The notes under the pieces: model-generated
Told to the model about the DNA's origin: nothing
The model's database searches: none
Seen by the model: the letters and a program-made list of their open reading frames with translations, nothing else
DNA from: Gemmatimonas aurantiaca T-27
GTDB taxonomy: Bacteria; Gemmatimonadota; Gemmatimonadetes; Gemmatimonadales; Gemmatimonadaceae
Assembly (NCBI RefSeq): GCF_000010305.1
Contig: NC_012489.1
Coordinates: 2,301,646-2,365,645 of the forward strand
DNA length: 64,000 nt
Reading direction: 5' to 3'
Position numbers and translations under genes: made by a program
In this document: one piece after another, positions 1 through 11,486 of the stretch
Layout: each line of letters begins with the position of its first letter
How positions within the stretch are numbered: the stretch's first letter is position 1

Positions 1-142
1 GTTCGGCCACCGTATCGGCCACCGCGACCAACTGGAGGTCGGGAATCTTGGCGATCGCATCGAAGTGATTGCGACTGATGCGTCCGCAGCCGACCAACGA
101 CACACGAATCGGCGTTCCCGCCGGCACGATCTGCTCCGTCAC
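1..142 (-). CDS. Gfo/Idh/MocA-type oxidoreductase, N-terminal fragment
   Basis: Only the first 47 codons lie in the window; the rest runs off the left edge. The visible part begins with a GTG whose last two bases form the TGA stop of the upstream acetyltransferase gene (GTGA overlap at 139-142). The translation has a short leader followed by [17 protein letters not shown], a beta-alpha-beta Rossmann start typical of Gfo/Idh/MocA NAD(P)-dependent sugar dehydrogenases. It sits directly after a WbpD/WlbB-like acetyltransferase, so a WbpB/WlbA-like UDP-GlcNAcA 3-dehydrogenase is the likely role; that is an inference from context. The C-terminal substrate domain cannot be seen. Confidence 0.75.
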   Translation of the reverse strand, partial: MTEQIVPAGTPIRVSLVGCGRISRNHFDAIAKIPDLQLVAVADTVAE

Positions 143-819
143 TGCTGCTCCTCCAGGCGCACGACCACGTCGCCCCGACGTTCGTACAGCGTTCCCGTCC
201 CTTCGCAGCGCAGCGTCTCGACACCGTCCGCACCGGACGCCGCCGACACGGGCACCAGACGATGCCCGGCTTCCGACATCCAGCCGATGCGCTTCGCCGG
301 CACGCCCGCCATGAGCGCGTAGTCAGACACGTCGCGGTTGATCACCGCACCGGCGCCAATGAACGCGTATCGGCCGATGGTGACCCCGCAGACGATGGTC
401 GCGTTCGCGCCGATGCTGGCGCCACGACGAACCAGGGTGCGCCGGTACTCATCCTTGCGCGACACGGCACTGCGCGGGTTGTAGACGTTGGTGAATACCA
501 TGGAGGGACCACAAAACACGTCGGCCTCGAGCTCCACGCCTTCATACAACGACACGTTGTTCTGGATCTTCGCGTTGTCGCCGATGGTGACCTTGTTCAT
601 CACCACCACGTTCTGGCCGAGTGAGCAGCGCGCACCGACCACCGCTCCGCCGAGCACGTGCGCAAAATGCCACACGCGCGACCCGGCACCGATCACCGCA
701 CCGTCATCAACGTACGCGGATTCGTGTACCATGGCTCCTTCGCCCAGCACAACCGCCGCACCGACATGCCCTTCGCCGGCGCGTGCGATCATTCCGGGGA
801 TGATACCCGTGGCGCTCAC
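139..819 (-). CDS. wbpD: WbpD/WlbB-type sugar-nucleotide N-acetyltransferase (left-handed beta-helix)
   Basis: About 226 residues of hexapeptide repeats ([51 protein letters not shown]) plus the FTNVYNPRS segment common in WbpD/WlbB enzymes. Such enzymes acetylate the 3-amino group of UDP-2-acetamido-3-amino-hexuronate for cell-surface polysaccharide. The frame is open up to 894, but the upstream part lies inside carB. I chose the GTG at 819 because it overlaps the carB stop as GTGA and has a GGAG four bases upstream. ATG 792 and ATG 732 (AAGGAG only 2 nt away) are alternatives, and the family core starts near 732. The last 40 or so residues form an extra tail outside the helix. The next gene overlaps its stop by 4 bp. 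Confidence 0.75.
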   Translation of the reverse strand: MSATGIIPGMIARAGEGHVGAAVVLGEGAMVHESAYVDDGAVIGAGSRVWHFAHVLGGAVVGARCSLGQNVVVMNKVTIGDNAKIQNNVSLYEGVELEADVFCGPSMVFTNVYNPRSAVSRKDEYRRTLVRRGASIGANATIVCGVTIGRYAFIGAGAVINRDVSDYALMAGVPAKRIGWMSEAGHRLVPVSAASGADGVETLRCEGTGTLYERRGDVVVRLEEQQ

Positions 820-3800
820 GCGACTCCGGCCGGCTGGGTGGATCCAGCCGTCGCCGACTCCACGGCACCGGGCGCGCGAAGAATCTCGTGCCACTCCTGC
901 AACGAGCGCACCACCGGCTCTCGTGTACGGCGGGCCGCAATGGCTTCGAAGGCCGCGCTGGCTGCCGTCAACGTGGTGGTGTAGGGCAAACGATTGGCGA
1001 TGGCCGCCTGACGCAACTTCTCGTCGTCGACCTGCGCGTGTTTACCGAGAGGGGTATTCACGAGCAACTGCACTTCGCCGTTGAGGATCTTGTCCACGCC
1101 ATGCGGGCGCCCTTCGTGCACTTTGAGCACGCTGGTGACCGGAATCCCCTGCTCGCGGAAGAACGCCGCCGTGCCGCTGGTCGCCATGATCGAAAAACCG
1201 ATCGAATGGAACTTCCCGGCCAACGATGCTGCCGTGGGCTTGTCGCCATCGGACACAGTGAAAAACACCGTGCCCTCACGCGGCAAGGCATTGTCGGCGG
1301 CCAACTGCGATTTCATGAACGCCGCGCCAAAGTCGTCGTCGATGCCCATGACTTCACCCGTCGAGCGCATCTCCGGACCCAACACCGGATCGAACTCGCG
1401 GAACTTGTTGAACGGGAACACCGCTTCCTTCACGCTGATGTACGGCGGAATGATTTCCTGCGTGAATCCCACCTCGGCGAGCGTTTCGCCCAGCATCAAG
1501 CGTGCTGCCACTGAAGGCAACGACACGCCGATCGCCTTCGACACAAACGGTGCCGTGCGGGACGCACGTGGGTTCACCTCGATCACGTACACCTGGCCGT
1601 CCTTGTAGGCGTACTGCACGTTGATCAGCCCCACCACACCGAGCCGCTTCGCAAACGCGATCGTGTGTTCTTTCATCTGCGCCACGGCGGCCGCAGGAAT
1701 GAGATACGGCGGCAGGATACACGCGGAATCACCGGAGTGAATGCCGGCGCTCTCGATATGTTCCATCACCGCACCGATCACCACATCCGTACCATCGGAC
1801 AGTGCATCGACATCGGCTTCGAAGGCGTCTTCGAGGAACCGGTCCACCAGCACGGGCCGTTCTTCGCTGACCCGTGCGGCGCGCTCGAAGTAGTCGCGCA
1901 GCGACACCTCGTCGTGCACGATCTCCATGGCCCGACCGCCCAGCACATACGACGGCCGCACCAACACCGGAAACCCGATACGCTGCGCAATCGTCACGGC
2001 TTCGTCCACACTCGTGGCGGTGCCGTTGGCCGGCTGTTCGATGCCCAGCTCACGGGCAATCGCTTCGAAACGCCGGCGATCTTCAGCCGCATCGATGGCG
2101 TCCGGCGACGTGCCCAGGATCTTCACCCCGGCCGCTTCGAGTGGACGCGTGAGCTTGAGCGGCGTCTGGCCGCCCAGTTGCACGATCACCCCTTCCGGCT
2201 GTTCGCGATGCACGATCTCGAGGACGTCTTCGAGTGACAGCGGCTCGAAGTACAACTTGTCCGAGATATCAAAGTCGGTGGAGACCGTCTCGGGGTTGGA
2301 GTTCACCATGATGGTCTCGTACCCCTGCTCCCGCAGCGCCAACACAGCGCGCACGCAGCAGTAGTCGAACTCCACGCCCTGTCCAATGCGGTTCGGTCCC
2401 GATCCGAGGATCACGACCTTCTTGCGTCCCTCCGTGGCGGCTTCGCTTTCTTCGTCGTAGTTGCCGTACAGGTACGGCGTGCTCGACGGAAACTCGCCCG
2501 CGCAGGTGTCGATCATCTTGTACGATGGGCGCACACCCAGCGCCCACCGTTCGGCGCGCGCATCGCTCTCCGACTGGCCACGCAACGCACCCAACTGCCG
2601 ATCCGAGAAGCCAAGCCGCTTCATGCGACGCATCGACACCGCGTCCACGCCGGTCAGCTTTTCATACCACTGCTCGGCGTCGATCAGTTCGCGCAACTGG
2701 TCGAGGAACCACGGATCGATGGCCGTGATCTCGTACAGCTCCTTGGTATCCATGCCCAGCAGCATGGCGCGCTTGAGCTGGAAGATGCGTTCCGGTGTGG
2801 GACGACGAAGCGCGCCACGCAGCTCTTCCTTCGAGCCCTCGGTCAGACGGTCATCTTGCAGACGCTCGGCAATCGTCCAGCCGGAGCGACCCGTTTCGAG
2901 GGCACGCAGCGCCTTCTGGAACGCCTCCTTGAACGTGCGCCCGATCGCCATCGACTCACCCACAGACTTCATCTGCGTGGTGAGACCGGGATCAGAGCTC
3001 ACGAACTTCTCGAACGCAAAGCGCGGGCACTTCACGATGACGTAGTCGAGTACCGGCTCGAAGCTCGCCGGCGTCGTCTTCGTGATGTCGTTCGGTACTT
3101 CATCGAGCGTATAGCCCACCGCGAGCTTGGCGCCGATGCGGGCAATCGGGAAACCCGTAGCCTTCGACGCGAGCGCCGAAGAGCGCGAGACGCGCGGGTT
3201 CATCTCGATGACGATCAGTTCACCGTTGGTGGGGTTCACGGCAAACTGGATGTTGCAACCGCCGGCATCCACACCGATCTCACGAATGATCGCCACGGCC
3301 GCATCACGCATGACCTGATACTCCCGGTCCGTGAGCGTCATCGCCGGCGCCACCGTGATGGAATCGCCCGTGTGCACGCCCATCGGATCGAGGTTTTCGA
3401 TCGAACAGACAATCACCACGTTGTCCGCACAGTCGCGCATCACTTCGAGTTCGTACTCCTTCCAGCCGAGCAGCGAACGTTCGATCAACACCGAGTGCAC
3501 CGGCGACAGATCGAGCCCACGACGCACGATGGTTTCGAACTCTTCGCGGTTGTAGGCAATGCCACCGCCCGTGCCGCCCAGCGTGAACGACGGGCGGATG
3601 ATGGCGGGGAACCCGGTCTCTTCCACGGCCGACAATGCTTCTTCGAGTGAGGTGACCGTGCGCCCCGTTGGGCAGCGCAGACCGATCTTCTCCATGGCCT
3701 CACCGAACAGCTTGCGATCTTCCGCCACACGAATGGCGCGCGCGTTGGCGCCGATCAATTCGCAGCCGTACTTCGCCAGTACACCGCTGTCGTGCAATGC

Positions 3801-4083
3801 GAGCGCCACGTTCAGCGCGGTCTGTCCACCCATCGTGGGCAGCACCGCATCCGGACGCTCCTTGGCGATCACCTTCTCGACGAATTCCGGCGTCACCGGT
3901 TCCACGTACGTGCGATCCGCAAACTCCGGATCGGTCATGATCGTGGCCGGATTGGAGTTCACGAGAATGACTTCGTAACCCTCCTCACGAAGGGCCTTGA
4001 TGGCCTGTGTTCCGGAATAATCGAACTCAGCAGCCTGACCGATCACGATCGGCCCAGAGCCAATCACGAGAATCCGGTGCAGG

Positions 4084-4100
<17 letters not shown>
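816..4100 (-). CDS. carB: carbamoyl-phosphate synthase large subunit
   Basis: A 1094-residue protein of normal CarB length. It has two homologous halves, each with a pre-ATP-grasp segment ([20 protein letters not shown] near the N-terminus; [20 protein letters not shown] near 555) and an ATP-grasp domain. An oligomerisation region lies at about 400-550 and a C-terminal MGS-like allosteric domain starts near 945. It makes carbamoyl phosphate from bicarbonate, glutamine-derived ammonia and two ATP, for pyrimidine and arginine synthesis. No carA is in the window. The start overlaps the end of the upstream deoxysugar reductase by 17 bp, and its stop overlaps the next gene as GTGA. It is therefore embedded in a sugar-nucleotide operon, away from pyrD and pyrF at 9.7-11.5 kb. 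Confidence 0.97.
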
Positions 4101-6155
<2,055 letters not shown>

Positions 6156-6377
6156 TCAGGCGACGGCGACCTGGCCGCGCGGCGCGCGCTGCACCTTGCC
6201 TGCCGCGAGGCAGCGGGTGCACACCTTGACCTTGATGATCTTGCCCGCTTCGAGCGTACGCACGACCTGGAGGTTCGGCTTCCAGGTGCGGCGGGTCTTG
6301 TTGTTCGCGTGCGAGACGTTGTTGCCGAACGCAACACCCTTGTCGCAGTGGTAGCAGCGATTGCGATTGATAGCCAT
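6156..6377 (-). CDS. rpmB: 50S ribosomal protein L28
   Basis: A 73-residue basic protein with [19 protein letters not shown], the conserved L28 core. It carries two cysteine pairs (CYHC near the N-terminus and CTRC near residue 53), so it is the zinc-ribbon form. It lies 11 bp after rplQ and is followed by a strong terminator, so it probably closes the ribosomal transcript. The start at 6377 is the only ATG that gives the family N-terminus. Confidence 0.95.
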   Translation of the reverse strand: MAINRNRCYHCDKGVAFGNNVSHANNKTRRTWKPNLQVVRTLEAGKIIKVKVCTRCLAAGKVQRAPRGQVAVA

Positions 6378-6388
6378 GGGTGTCGTTC

Positions 6389-6745
6389 TCAGCTGAGGAT
6401 CAGTTCGATCCGCGCCATCTCTGCACCGTCACCCTTGCGGTGGCCGGTCTTGAGAATGCGCGTGTAGCCGCCCGGGCGTGTTGCGAACGCAGGGCCAAGC
6501 TCCTGAAAGAGCTTGTCTGCTGCTTCACGCTTGTGGACATGCTTGCCAGCGAGCCGACGCGCATGGAGCGTGCCGGTGCGGGCCTTGGTGATAAGCTTCT
6601 CGACGAACGGGCGGAGCTCCTTGGCCTTGGCCTCGGTCGTCTCGATCGCTCCCTGCTCGATGAGCGAGGTCGCGAGATTGCGGAGCAGCGCGAGGCGCTG
6701 CTCACTGGTCCGCCGGAGCTGGCGGTTGGCCTTACGATGGCGCAT
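6389..6745 (-). CDS. rplQ: 50S ribosomal protein L17
   Basis: A 118-residue protein starting [20 protein letters not shown] and containing the L17 signature around [19 protein letters not shown]. It ends in a normal L17 C-terminus ([16 protein letters not shown]). It binds the exit-tunnel region of the large subunit. It follows rpoA by 6 bp, the usual last gene of the alpha operon; here rpmB is appended after it. Confidence 0.96.
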   Translation of the reverse strand: MRHRKANRQLRRTSEQRLALLRNLATSLIEQGAIETTEAKAKELRPFVEKLITKARTGTLHARRLAGKHVHKREAADKLFQELGPAFATRPGGYTRILKTGHRKGDGAEMARIELILS

Positions 6746-6751
6746 GGGAGA

Positions 6752-7825
6752 TCAATCCTCGTCGTCGTCTTCGTCGGGCGCATTTTCGGCAGCGCGGCTG
6801 GGCGGGGTGCCCATGTCGAGGATGCGGACACCATCCGCACTCTCTTCGTAGCGCATACCAAAATTGAGCCCTTCCTTCTCGAGCAGCGCGGCGATTTCCT
6901 GCAAGGACTTCTTACCGAAGTTCTTGACCTGAAGGATTTGCGCCTCGGTCTGGCGAACCAGATCGCCGAGCGAGCGGATGTTGGAGTTTTTCAGGGAGTT
7001 GACCGAACGAACCGAGAGTTCGAGATCGTCGATCGGGGTACGGAACAACTCGGCGAGACGGATGGCGTCGCTGTTGGCGCCGTCACCGGCCGTACCGGGC
7101 TGCGCGGACGCGGAGGAACCAAAGCCCACGAAGTACTGGAAGTGGGTCTGGGCCAGCGCGGCGGCGTAGCTCACCGCTTCCTCGGGCGACATCGTGCCGT
7201 TGGTTTCGACGGTAAGCGTCAGGCGGTCGTAGTCGGTCCGCTGTCCGACGCGAGTTTCCGCGACGGTGAAGTTGACACGACGGACCGGGCTGTAGATGGC
7301 ATCGATACGGACCACGTCGACCGAAAGGTTCTTGTCGGCGGGGTGCTGGTCGCTCTCGATGTATCCACGACCCTTGTTCACGTAGAGCTCGATGTTGAAA
7401 TCGCGCTCGCCGGTGATCGTGAAGATGTGATGTGACGGATCGATGATCCGCACACCGCCCGTCGCGATGATGTCTGCGGCGGTGACGGTACCCGGGCCGG
7501 ACTTGCTGATGCGGAGCACGGTCTGCTCCACTTCATCGGGCAGCGCGAGCGTCAGCGTCTTCAGGTTGCCGATGATCTGGTGCACGTCTTCCACGACGCC
7601 GCCGATGGTCTGGTGCTCATGCACCACGCCATCGATACGGAACGCCCACACGGCGGAGCCACGCAGCGACGACAGGAGCAGTCGGCGCATCGCGTTGCCC
7701 AGCGTGTGTCCGAAGCCGCGTTCGAGCGGCTGCAGACGGAATTCGGCCAGATTGGGACTGTCCTCGCGCTTGGTCGCTTCGACAAGCTGCGGGCGGACAA
7801 GCCCTGAAAGATCGATCGTTGCCAT
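6752..7825 (-). CDS. rpoA: DNA-directed RNA polymerase subunit alpha
   Basis: A 357-residue alpha subunit. The N-terminal dimerisation and assembly domain (about 10-235) includes ERGFGHTLGNAMRRLLLSS. A Gly/Ala-rich linker follows, then the C-terminal domain (about 262-330) with ELSVRSVNSLKNSNI and the helix-hairpin-helix KNFGKKSLQEI. The C-terminus has an extra tail of about 25 residues ending in an acidic run (DEDDDED), so it is a little longer than the roughly 330 residues of many alpha subunits. It sits between rpsD and rplQ, with a stem-loop in the 111-bp gap after rpsD. Confidence 0.98.
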   Translation of the reverse strand: MATIDLSGLVRPQLVEATKREDSPNLAEFRLQPLERGFGHTLGNAMRRLLLSSLRGSAVWAFRIDGVVHEHQTIGGVVEDVHQIIGNLKTLTLALPDEVEQTVLRISKSGPGTVTAADIIATGGVRIIDPSHHIFTITGERDFNIELYVNKGRGYIESDQHPADKNLSVDVVRIDAIYSPVRRVNFTVAETRVGQRTDYDRLTLTVETNGTMSPEEAVSYAAALAQTHFQYFVGFGSSASAQPGTAGDGANSDAIRLAELFRTPIDDLELSVRSVNSLKNSNIRSLGDLVRQTEAQILQVKNFGKKSLQEIAALLEKEGLNFGMRYEESADGVRILDMGTPPSRAAENAPDEDDDED

Positions 7826-7846
7826 GATATCGTGAGATTGAGGTCA

Positions 7847-7875
7847 CGCTGGTGCACAGCATCAGTGCACCAGCG
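7847..7875 (-). other. perfect 11-bp stem-loop between rpsD and rpoA
   Basis: CGCTGGTGCAC, a 7-nt loop, then GTGCACCAGCG. No T-run follows on either strand, so it is not a standard terminator. It could be an RNA-processing, mRNA-stability or S4-binding attenuation element between two genes that need different expression levels; that role is inferred. Confidence 0.5.
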
Positions 7876-7936
7876 ACGCGCTGCCCCGCCCCGAACGCGC
7901 GGCAGCCCCGTAGAGGGGTTCGGGCCCCGACCCTGC

Positions 7937-8572
7937 TTACTTCGAGTACAGTTCGACGACGAGCTGTTCCTGCGCGGCGAGCGGTACCGCCTGACGCTGC
8001 GGCTTCTCGAGCACGCGACCGGAGAACGACTCCTTGTCGACCGCGATCCACGAGAGCGACGCACCACGCGACGCCTGCTCCATCGCACCCTGCACGAGCA
8101 CGAGCTCACGCGAGGACTGCTTGACGCGCACTTCTTCGCCCGGGCGCACCGCGTACGACGGGATGTCGAGCTGGCGACCCTTCACTTCGATGTGGCGGTG
8201 GCGGATGAGCTGACGCGCGGCCTTGCGGCTCGGCGCGAAACCCATGCGGAACACCACGTTATCGAGGCGCGTTTCGAGCGCGGCCACCAGGTTGTGACCG
8301 GTGATACCGGCCTGCGTGGCGACCTTGTCGAACGTGTTGCGGAACTGCTTCTCGGACACGCCATAGATGCGCTTGATCTTCTGCTTCTCGCGCAACTGCT
8401 TGGCGTATTCCGACATCTTCTTGCGGCGGGCCGTGGCCTGGCCATGCTGGCCGGGCGCATACGGGCGACGATCGATGGCGCACTTTTCCGTGAAGCACTT
8501 GGTGCCCTTGAGGAAAAGCTTGGCGCCTTCGCGGCGACACTGACGGCAGCTGGGTCCGGTATAGCGTGCCAT
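7937..8572 (-). CDS. rpsD: 30S ribosomal protein S4
   Basis: A 211-residue S4 starting MARYTGPSCRQCRREG. Cys9, Cys12, Cys26 and Cys31 form the N-terminal zinc site of the C+ type of S4. The S4 RNA-binding domain (about 98-160) contains RLDNVVFRMGFAPSRKAARQ. It is a primary 16S rRNA binder and, in many bacteria, the translational repressor of this operon. It is 2 bp from rpsK. Confidence 0.97.
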   Translation of the reverse strand: MARYTGPSCRQCRREGAKLFLKGTKCFTEKCAIDRRPYAPGQHGQATARRKKMSEYAKQLREKQKIKRIYGVSEKQFRNTFDKVATQAGITGHNLVAALETRLDNVVFRMGFAPSRKAARQLIRHRHIEVKGRQLDIPSYAVRPGEEVRVKQSSRELVLVQGAMEQASRGASLSWIAVDKESFSGRVLEKPQRQAVPLAAQEQLVVELYSK

Positions 8573-8574
8573 GG

Positions 8575-8952
8575 TCAGACCCTCCGACGCTTGGGGGGAC
8601 GGCAGCCGTTGTGCGGGATCGGCGTGACGTCACGGATGGACTTCACGGTGAGCCCTGCGGCGGCGAGCGCCTGGATGGCCGATTCACGACCGGAGCCCGG
8701 TCCCTGCACGCGCACATGCACGCGGCGCACGCCGAGCGTGAGCGCTTCGCGCGCGCACTGCTCGGACGCCACCGTGGCGGCGAACGGCGTGGACTTCTTG
8801 GACCCCTTGAAACCGGCCTTGCCGGCCGATCCCCACGACACCGCGTTGCCATGCATGTCGGTGATCGTGATGGTCGTGTTGTTGAACGTGGCGCTGACGT
8901 GGGCGATGCCTTCCGCCTCGACGACGCGCTTGGTCTTCTTCGCGGTAGCCAT
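8575..8952 (-). CDS. rpsK: 30S ribosomal protein S11
   Basis: 125 residues with the S11 signatures [18 protein letters not shown] and [20 protein letters not shown] and the C-terminal [17 protein letters not shown] tail that binds 16S rRNA in the platform. It lies 3 bp after rpsM and 2 bp before rpsD, inside the alpha operon. Confidence 0.97.
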   Translation of the reverse strand: MATAKKTKRVVEAEGIAHVSATFNNTTITITDMHGNAVSWGSAGKAGFKGSKKSTPFAATVASEQCAREALTLGVRRVHVRVQGPGSGRESAIQALAAAGLTVKSIRDVTPIPHNGCRPPKRRRV

Positions 8953-8955
8953 GGC

Positions 8956-9333
8956 TTACTTGGTCACCTTCTTCTTGCCCGCGATAGCGCGGCGCGGCCC
9001 CTTCTTGGTGCGCGCGTTGGTGTGCGTGCGCTGCCCGCGCACGGGGAGGCCGCGGCGATGACGCGTCCCACGATACGAACCGATGTCCATCAGGCGCTTG
9101 ATGTTCATCGCAACTTCGGTGCGCAGGGCACCCTCGACGCGATGATTGCGCTCAATTTCCTGACGGAGCTTGTTCAGGTCGTTGTCGTTCAGGTCGCGAA
9201 CGCGCTGCGCGCTCGACACACCGGAGGCTTCGAGGATCTTCTGGGCCGTCTTGCGGCCGATCCCGAAGATATAAGTCAGGCCGATCTCCACCTTCTTCTC
9301 ACGCGGGAGATCAACACCAGCGATACGTGCCAT
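8956..9333 (-). CDS. rpsM: 30S ribosomal protein S13
   Basis: 125 residues starting [19 protein letters not shown], with the HhH segment [14 protein letters not shown] and the C-terminal [18 protein letters not shown] motif that contacts tRNA. It is the first full-length gene after rpmJ; the two are 14 bp apart. Confidence 0.97.
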   Translation of the reverse strand: MARIAGVDLPREKKVEIGLTYIFGIGRKTAQKILEASGVSSAQRVRDLNDNDLNKLRQEIERNHRVEGALRTEVAMNIKRLMDIGSYRGTRHRRGLPVRGQRTHTNARTKKGPRRAIAGKKKVTK

Positions 9334-9347
9334 ATGTGCGCTTCCCC

Positions 9348-9464
9348 TCAGCCCTGACGCTGCTTGTGCTTCGGGTTGCGCTTGCAGATGATGCGAGTCA
9401 CGCCCTGTCGCTTCACGACCTTGCAGTGCTCACAGATCGGCTTCACGCTGCTGCGAACTTTCAC
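9348..9464 (-). CDS. rpmJ: 50S ribosomal protein L36
   Basis: A 38-residue protein read directly from the sequence. It begins with GTG and reads [17 protein letters not shown], then [11 protein letters not shown] at the end. Cys11, Cys14, Cys27 and His33 give the usual zinc ribbon. GAGGTGA four bases upstream of the GTG is a good Shine-Dalgarno. It is the first gene of this ribosomal transcript: neither infA nor secY is upstream, and pyrF lies there instead. Confidence 0.93.
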   Translation of the reverse strand: MKVRSSVKPICEHCKVVKRQGVTRIICKRNPKHKQRQG

Positions 9465-9735
9465 GGGTCACCTCGGCGCTCATGCGCCGATGGAAGTCTC
9501 CCGCACCACCGAATCGGCGGCCGGCCGGACTCCCCATGCTTGTTCATCGCCCCTGAAGCATCGTTTCTCACGGAGCGACAAACGCTCCTTACGAAACCGA
9601 TTCCGCGCACAGGCGAAGCAAAAGTGGCCAGCGGATTGGCCGAGGAAATCTCACCTTGGTATGGACGCAAAAAGCCCAAAACGAGGCAAGACCCGCAGCT
9701 TAGCGGAGTTAACCCCGCCTCGCAAGGGTGCCGGA
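9465..9735 (-). promoter_or_regulatory. leader/promoter region of the rpmJ operon
   Basis: 271 bp without a gene between the pyrF stop and the rpmJ start. It should hold the alpha-operon promoter, but I could not pick a convincing -35/-10 pair. Two hairpins are visible. GGAGCG-TTTGT-CGCTCC lies near 9570-9590. CGAGGC pairs with GCCTCG across about 29 nt on the minus strand near 9682-9722 and is followed by TTTT, so it may terminate pyrF transcripts. Confidence 0.4.
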
Positions 9736-10479
9736 CTACCGTAAACTGGCGTGGACCTGACCCATCGCCGACACCGGATCCGCCGCCCCGGTCACCGCCC
9801 GACCCAGGATGAGCCAGCGCGCACCGGCCTCCGCCGCTGCCGCGGGTGTCATCACGCGGCGCTGATCGTGGGCGTCGCCGCCTGGGAGCCGAATGCCGGG
9901 GATGAGCAGCCCCAGCCGGTCACCATGGGCGCTCCGGACCGCCGCAGCCTCGTGACCCGAGCACACGATGCCAGCCCCGCCCTGCTCGGCCACCGTGCCC
10001 GCCAGTCGCAGTACTTCCTCCTGCACATCCACCGGGGCCGTCCGGCCCCAGGCCGCAGCGAGACCGTGGCTGTCGGTGCTGGTCAGCACCGTCACGCCCA
10101 GAATACCGCACCGGCCGTCCGGCGCACCCTCCTGCGCCCCCGCGACCGCCGCCGCGATCATCTCCGCGCCACCACTGGCGTGAATCGTGAGCAAGGACGC
10201 GCCATGGCGGGCCACACTTCGCGCTGCCCCCCGGACCGTATTGGGAATGTCGTGCAGCTTGAGATCGACGAAGACCTCCTTGCCCTGTGCGCGGAGCCAG
10301 GCCACGATCGCCGGCCCCTCGGCGGCGAACAGCTCGAGTCCCACCTTGTAGAAGCCGCACGCGTCTCCCAACTGGTGCACCACGGCTTCGGCGCCCATCC
10401 GATCCGGCACATCCAGCGCCACGATCGGAATGACCGTCTGAGATCGCGCGGAGGTCGAAGAAGAGCTTTCGGCTGTCAC
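9736..10479 (-). CDS. pyrF: orotidine-5'-phosphate decarboxylase
   Basis: 247 residues. The catalytic DLKLHDIPNTV motif (Asp-Lys-x-x-Asp) lies near residue 70, PIVALDVP at the first strand, and LIPGIRLPG with WLILGRAVTGA at the phosphate site. It converts OMP to UMP, the last step of de novo UMP synthesis. The frame is open to 10542, but I took the GTG at 10479, which overlaps the pyrD stop as GTGA. The first 18 or so residues are a Ser/Thr-rich leader before the barrel. Confidence 0.95.
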   Translation of the reverse strand: MTAESSSSTSARSQTVIPIVALDVPDRMGAEAVVHQLGDACGFYKVGLELFAAEGPAIVAWLRAQGKEVFVDLKLHDIPNTVRGAARSVARHGASLLTIHASGGAEMIAAAVAGAQEGAPDGRCGILGVTVLTSTDSHGLAAAWGRTAPVDVQEEVLRLAGTVAEQGGAGIVCSGHEAAAVRSAHGDRLGLLIPGIRLPGGDAHDQRRVMTPAAAAEAGARWLILGRAVTGAADPVSAMGQVHASLR

Positions 10480-11486
10480 GAGGGCCACTGCAGAGTTCCG
10501 ATCAAGGTCGTGATGTCGCGTACCCCTTCGCGGTCGCACCACCGCTGGAGCTGTCGCACAATGCGTTCTGGTGCGCGCGGATCGCGCAACGCGGCCGTCC
10601 CGACGCCCACCAGCGACGCACCGGCCATCAGGTATTGCAGCGCGTCGTCGCCGGTACTGATCCCACCGAGCCCGATCAACGGCACCGTCGGCAGTGCGCG
10701 ACTGACCCGCCAGGTGGCCAGCAATCCCACCGGCAGCAAGGCCGGACCACTGACCCCACCACTGCCAAAGCTCAGCTTGGGGCGGCGGCGGTCGGTGTCG
10801 ATGACGGTGCCCGGCATGGTATTCACGAGCGTCAGCCCGGTCGCGCCAGCGTCCACCGCCACCCGGGCGGTGTCGGCGATGGCCGCGCCCAGCGTGGGCG
10901 AAAGCTTCACAAAAATCGGCCGCTTGGTGGCGCCGCGGGCCGCGGACACCAACGCATGCAGCGCCTGTGGATCCGCACCAAACTCCAGCCCCCCTGCCTT
11001 CACATTCGGGCAGCTCACGTTCAGCTCAAACGCATCCACGCCCGGCACGTCATCGAGGCCACGCACCACGGTGGCAAAATCCTCGATGCTGTTGCCCACG
11101 ACGTTCACGAACACCCGGGTGCCCGGATGATGAGCGGGGAGCCACGGCAAATAGTCGCGACGCACGGACTCGAGTCCGGGGTTGGCCAACCCGATCGCGT
11201 TCATCATGCCGCCCGCAAACTCGCTCACCCGCAGCGCCGGATTGCCGGGCCTCGGGGCCACGCTCACCGCCTTGGTGGAAATACCACCCACCGCCGACAG
11301 ATCGAGCACATCCTCGAGCTCCTGCCCAAATCCGGCCGTTCCCGACGCCAGCACCACGGGGTTCCGGAACGCCAGGCCGGCCACGGAGACGCTGCCGGGC
11401 TTGGGGCCACCGCTGGTCAGGGGCGCCGCAGATCGGGCATCCGGTGGCGTGGCACTCACCACACTGGCTTGCAGGGTGCTCGTCAC
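10476..11486 (-). CDS. pyrD: dihydroorotate dehydrogenase, class 1B-like
   Basis: 336 residues. The FMN barrel has NPVVLASGTAGFG near 42 and the FELNVSCPNVK segment with the catalytic Cys typical of class 1 (1B) enzymes; class 2 has Ser. Phosphate-binding motifs are LIGLGGISTGDDALQYL and GVGTAAL. The roughly 35-residue leader is low in complexity. Class 1B enzymes normally work with a PyrK electron-transfer subunit using NAD; no pyrK is nearby. The GTG start overlaps the stop of the upstream amidase gene by 4 bp (GTGA), so translation is probably coupled. Confidence 0.93.
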   Translation of the reverse strand: MTSTLQASVVSATPPDARSAAPLTSGGPKPGSVSVAGLAFRNPVVLASGTAGFGQELEDVLDLSAVGGISTKAVSVAPRPGNPALRVSEFAGGMMNAIGLANPGLESVRRDYLPWLPAHHPGTRVFVNVVGNSIEDFATVVRGLDDVPGVDAFELNVSCPNVKAGGLEFGADPQALHALVSAARGATKRPIFVKLSPTLGAAIADTARVAVDAGATGLTLVNTMPGTVIDTDRRRPKLSFGSGGVSGPALLPVGLLATWRVSRALPTVPLIGLGGISTGDDALQYLMAGASLVGVGTAALRDPRAPERIVRQLQRWCDREGVRDITTLIGTLQWPS

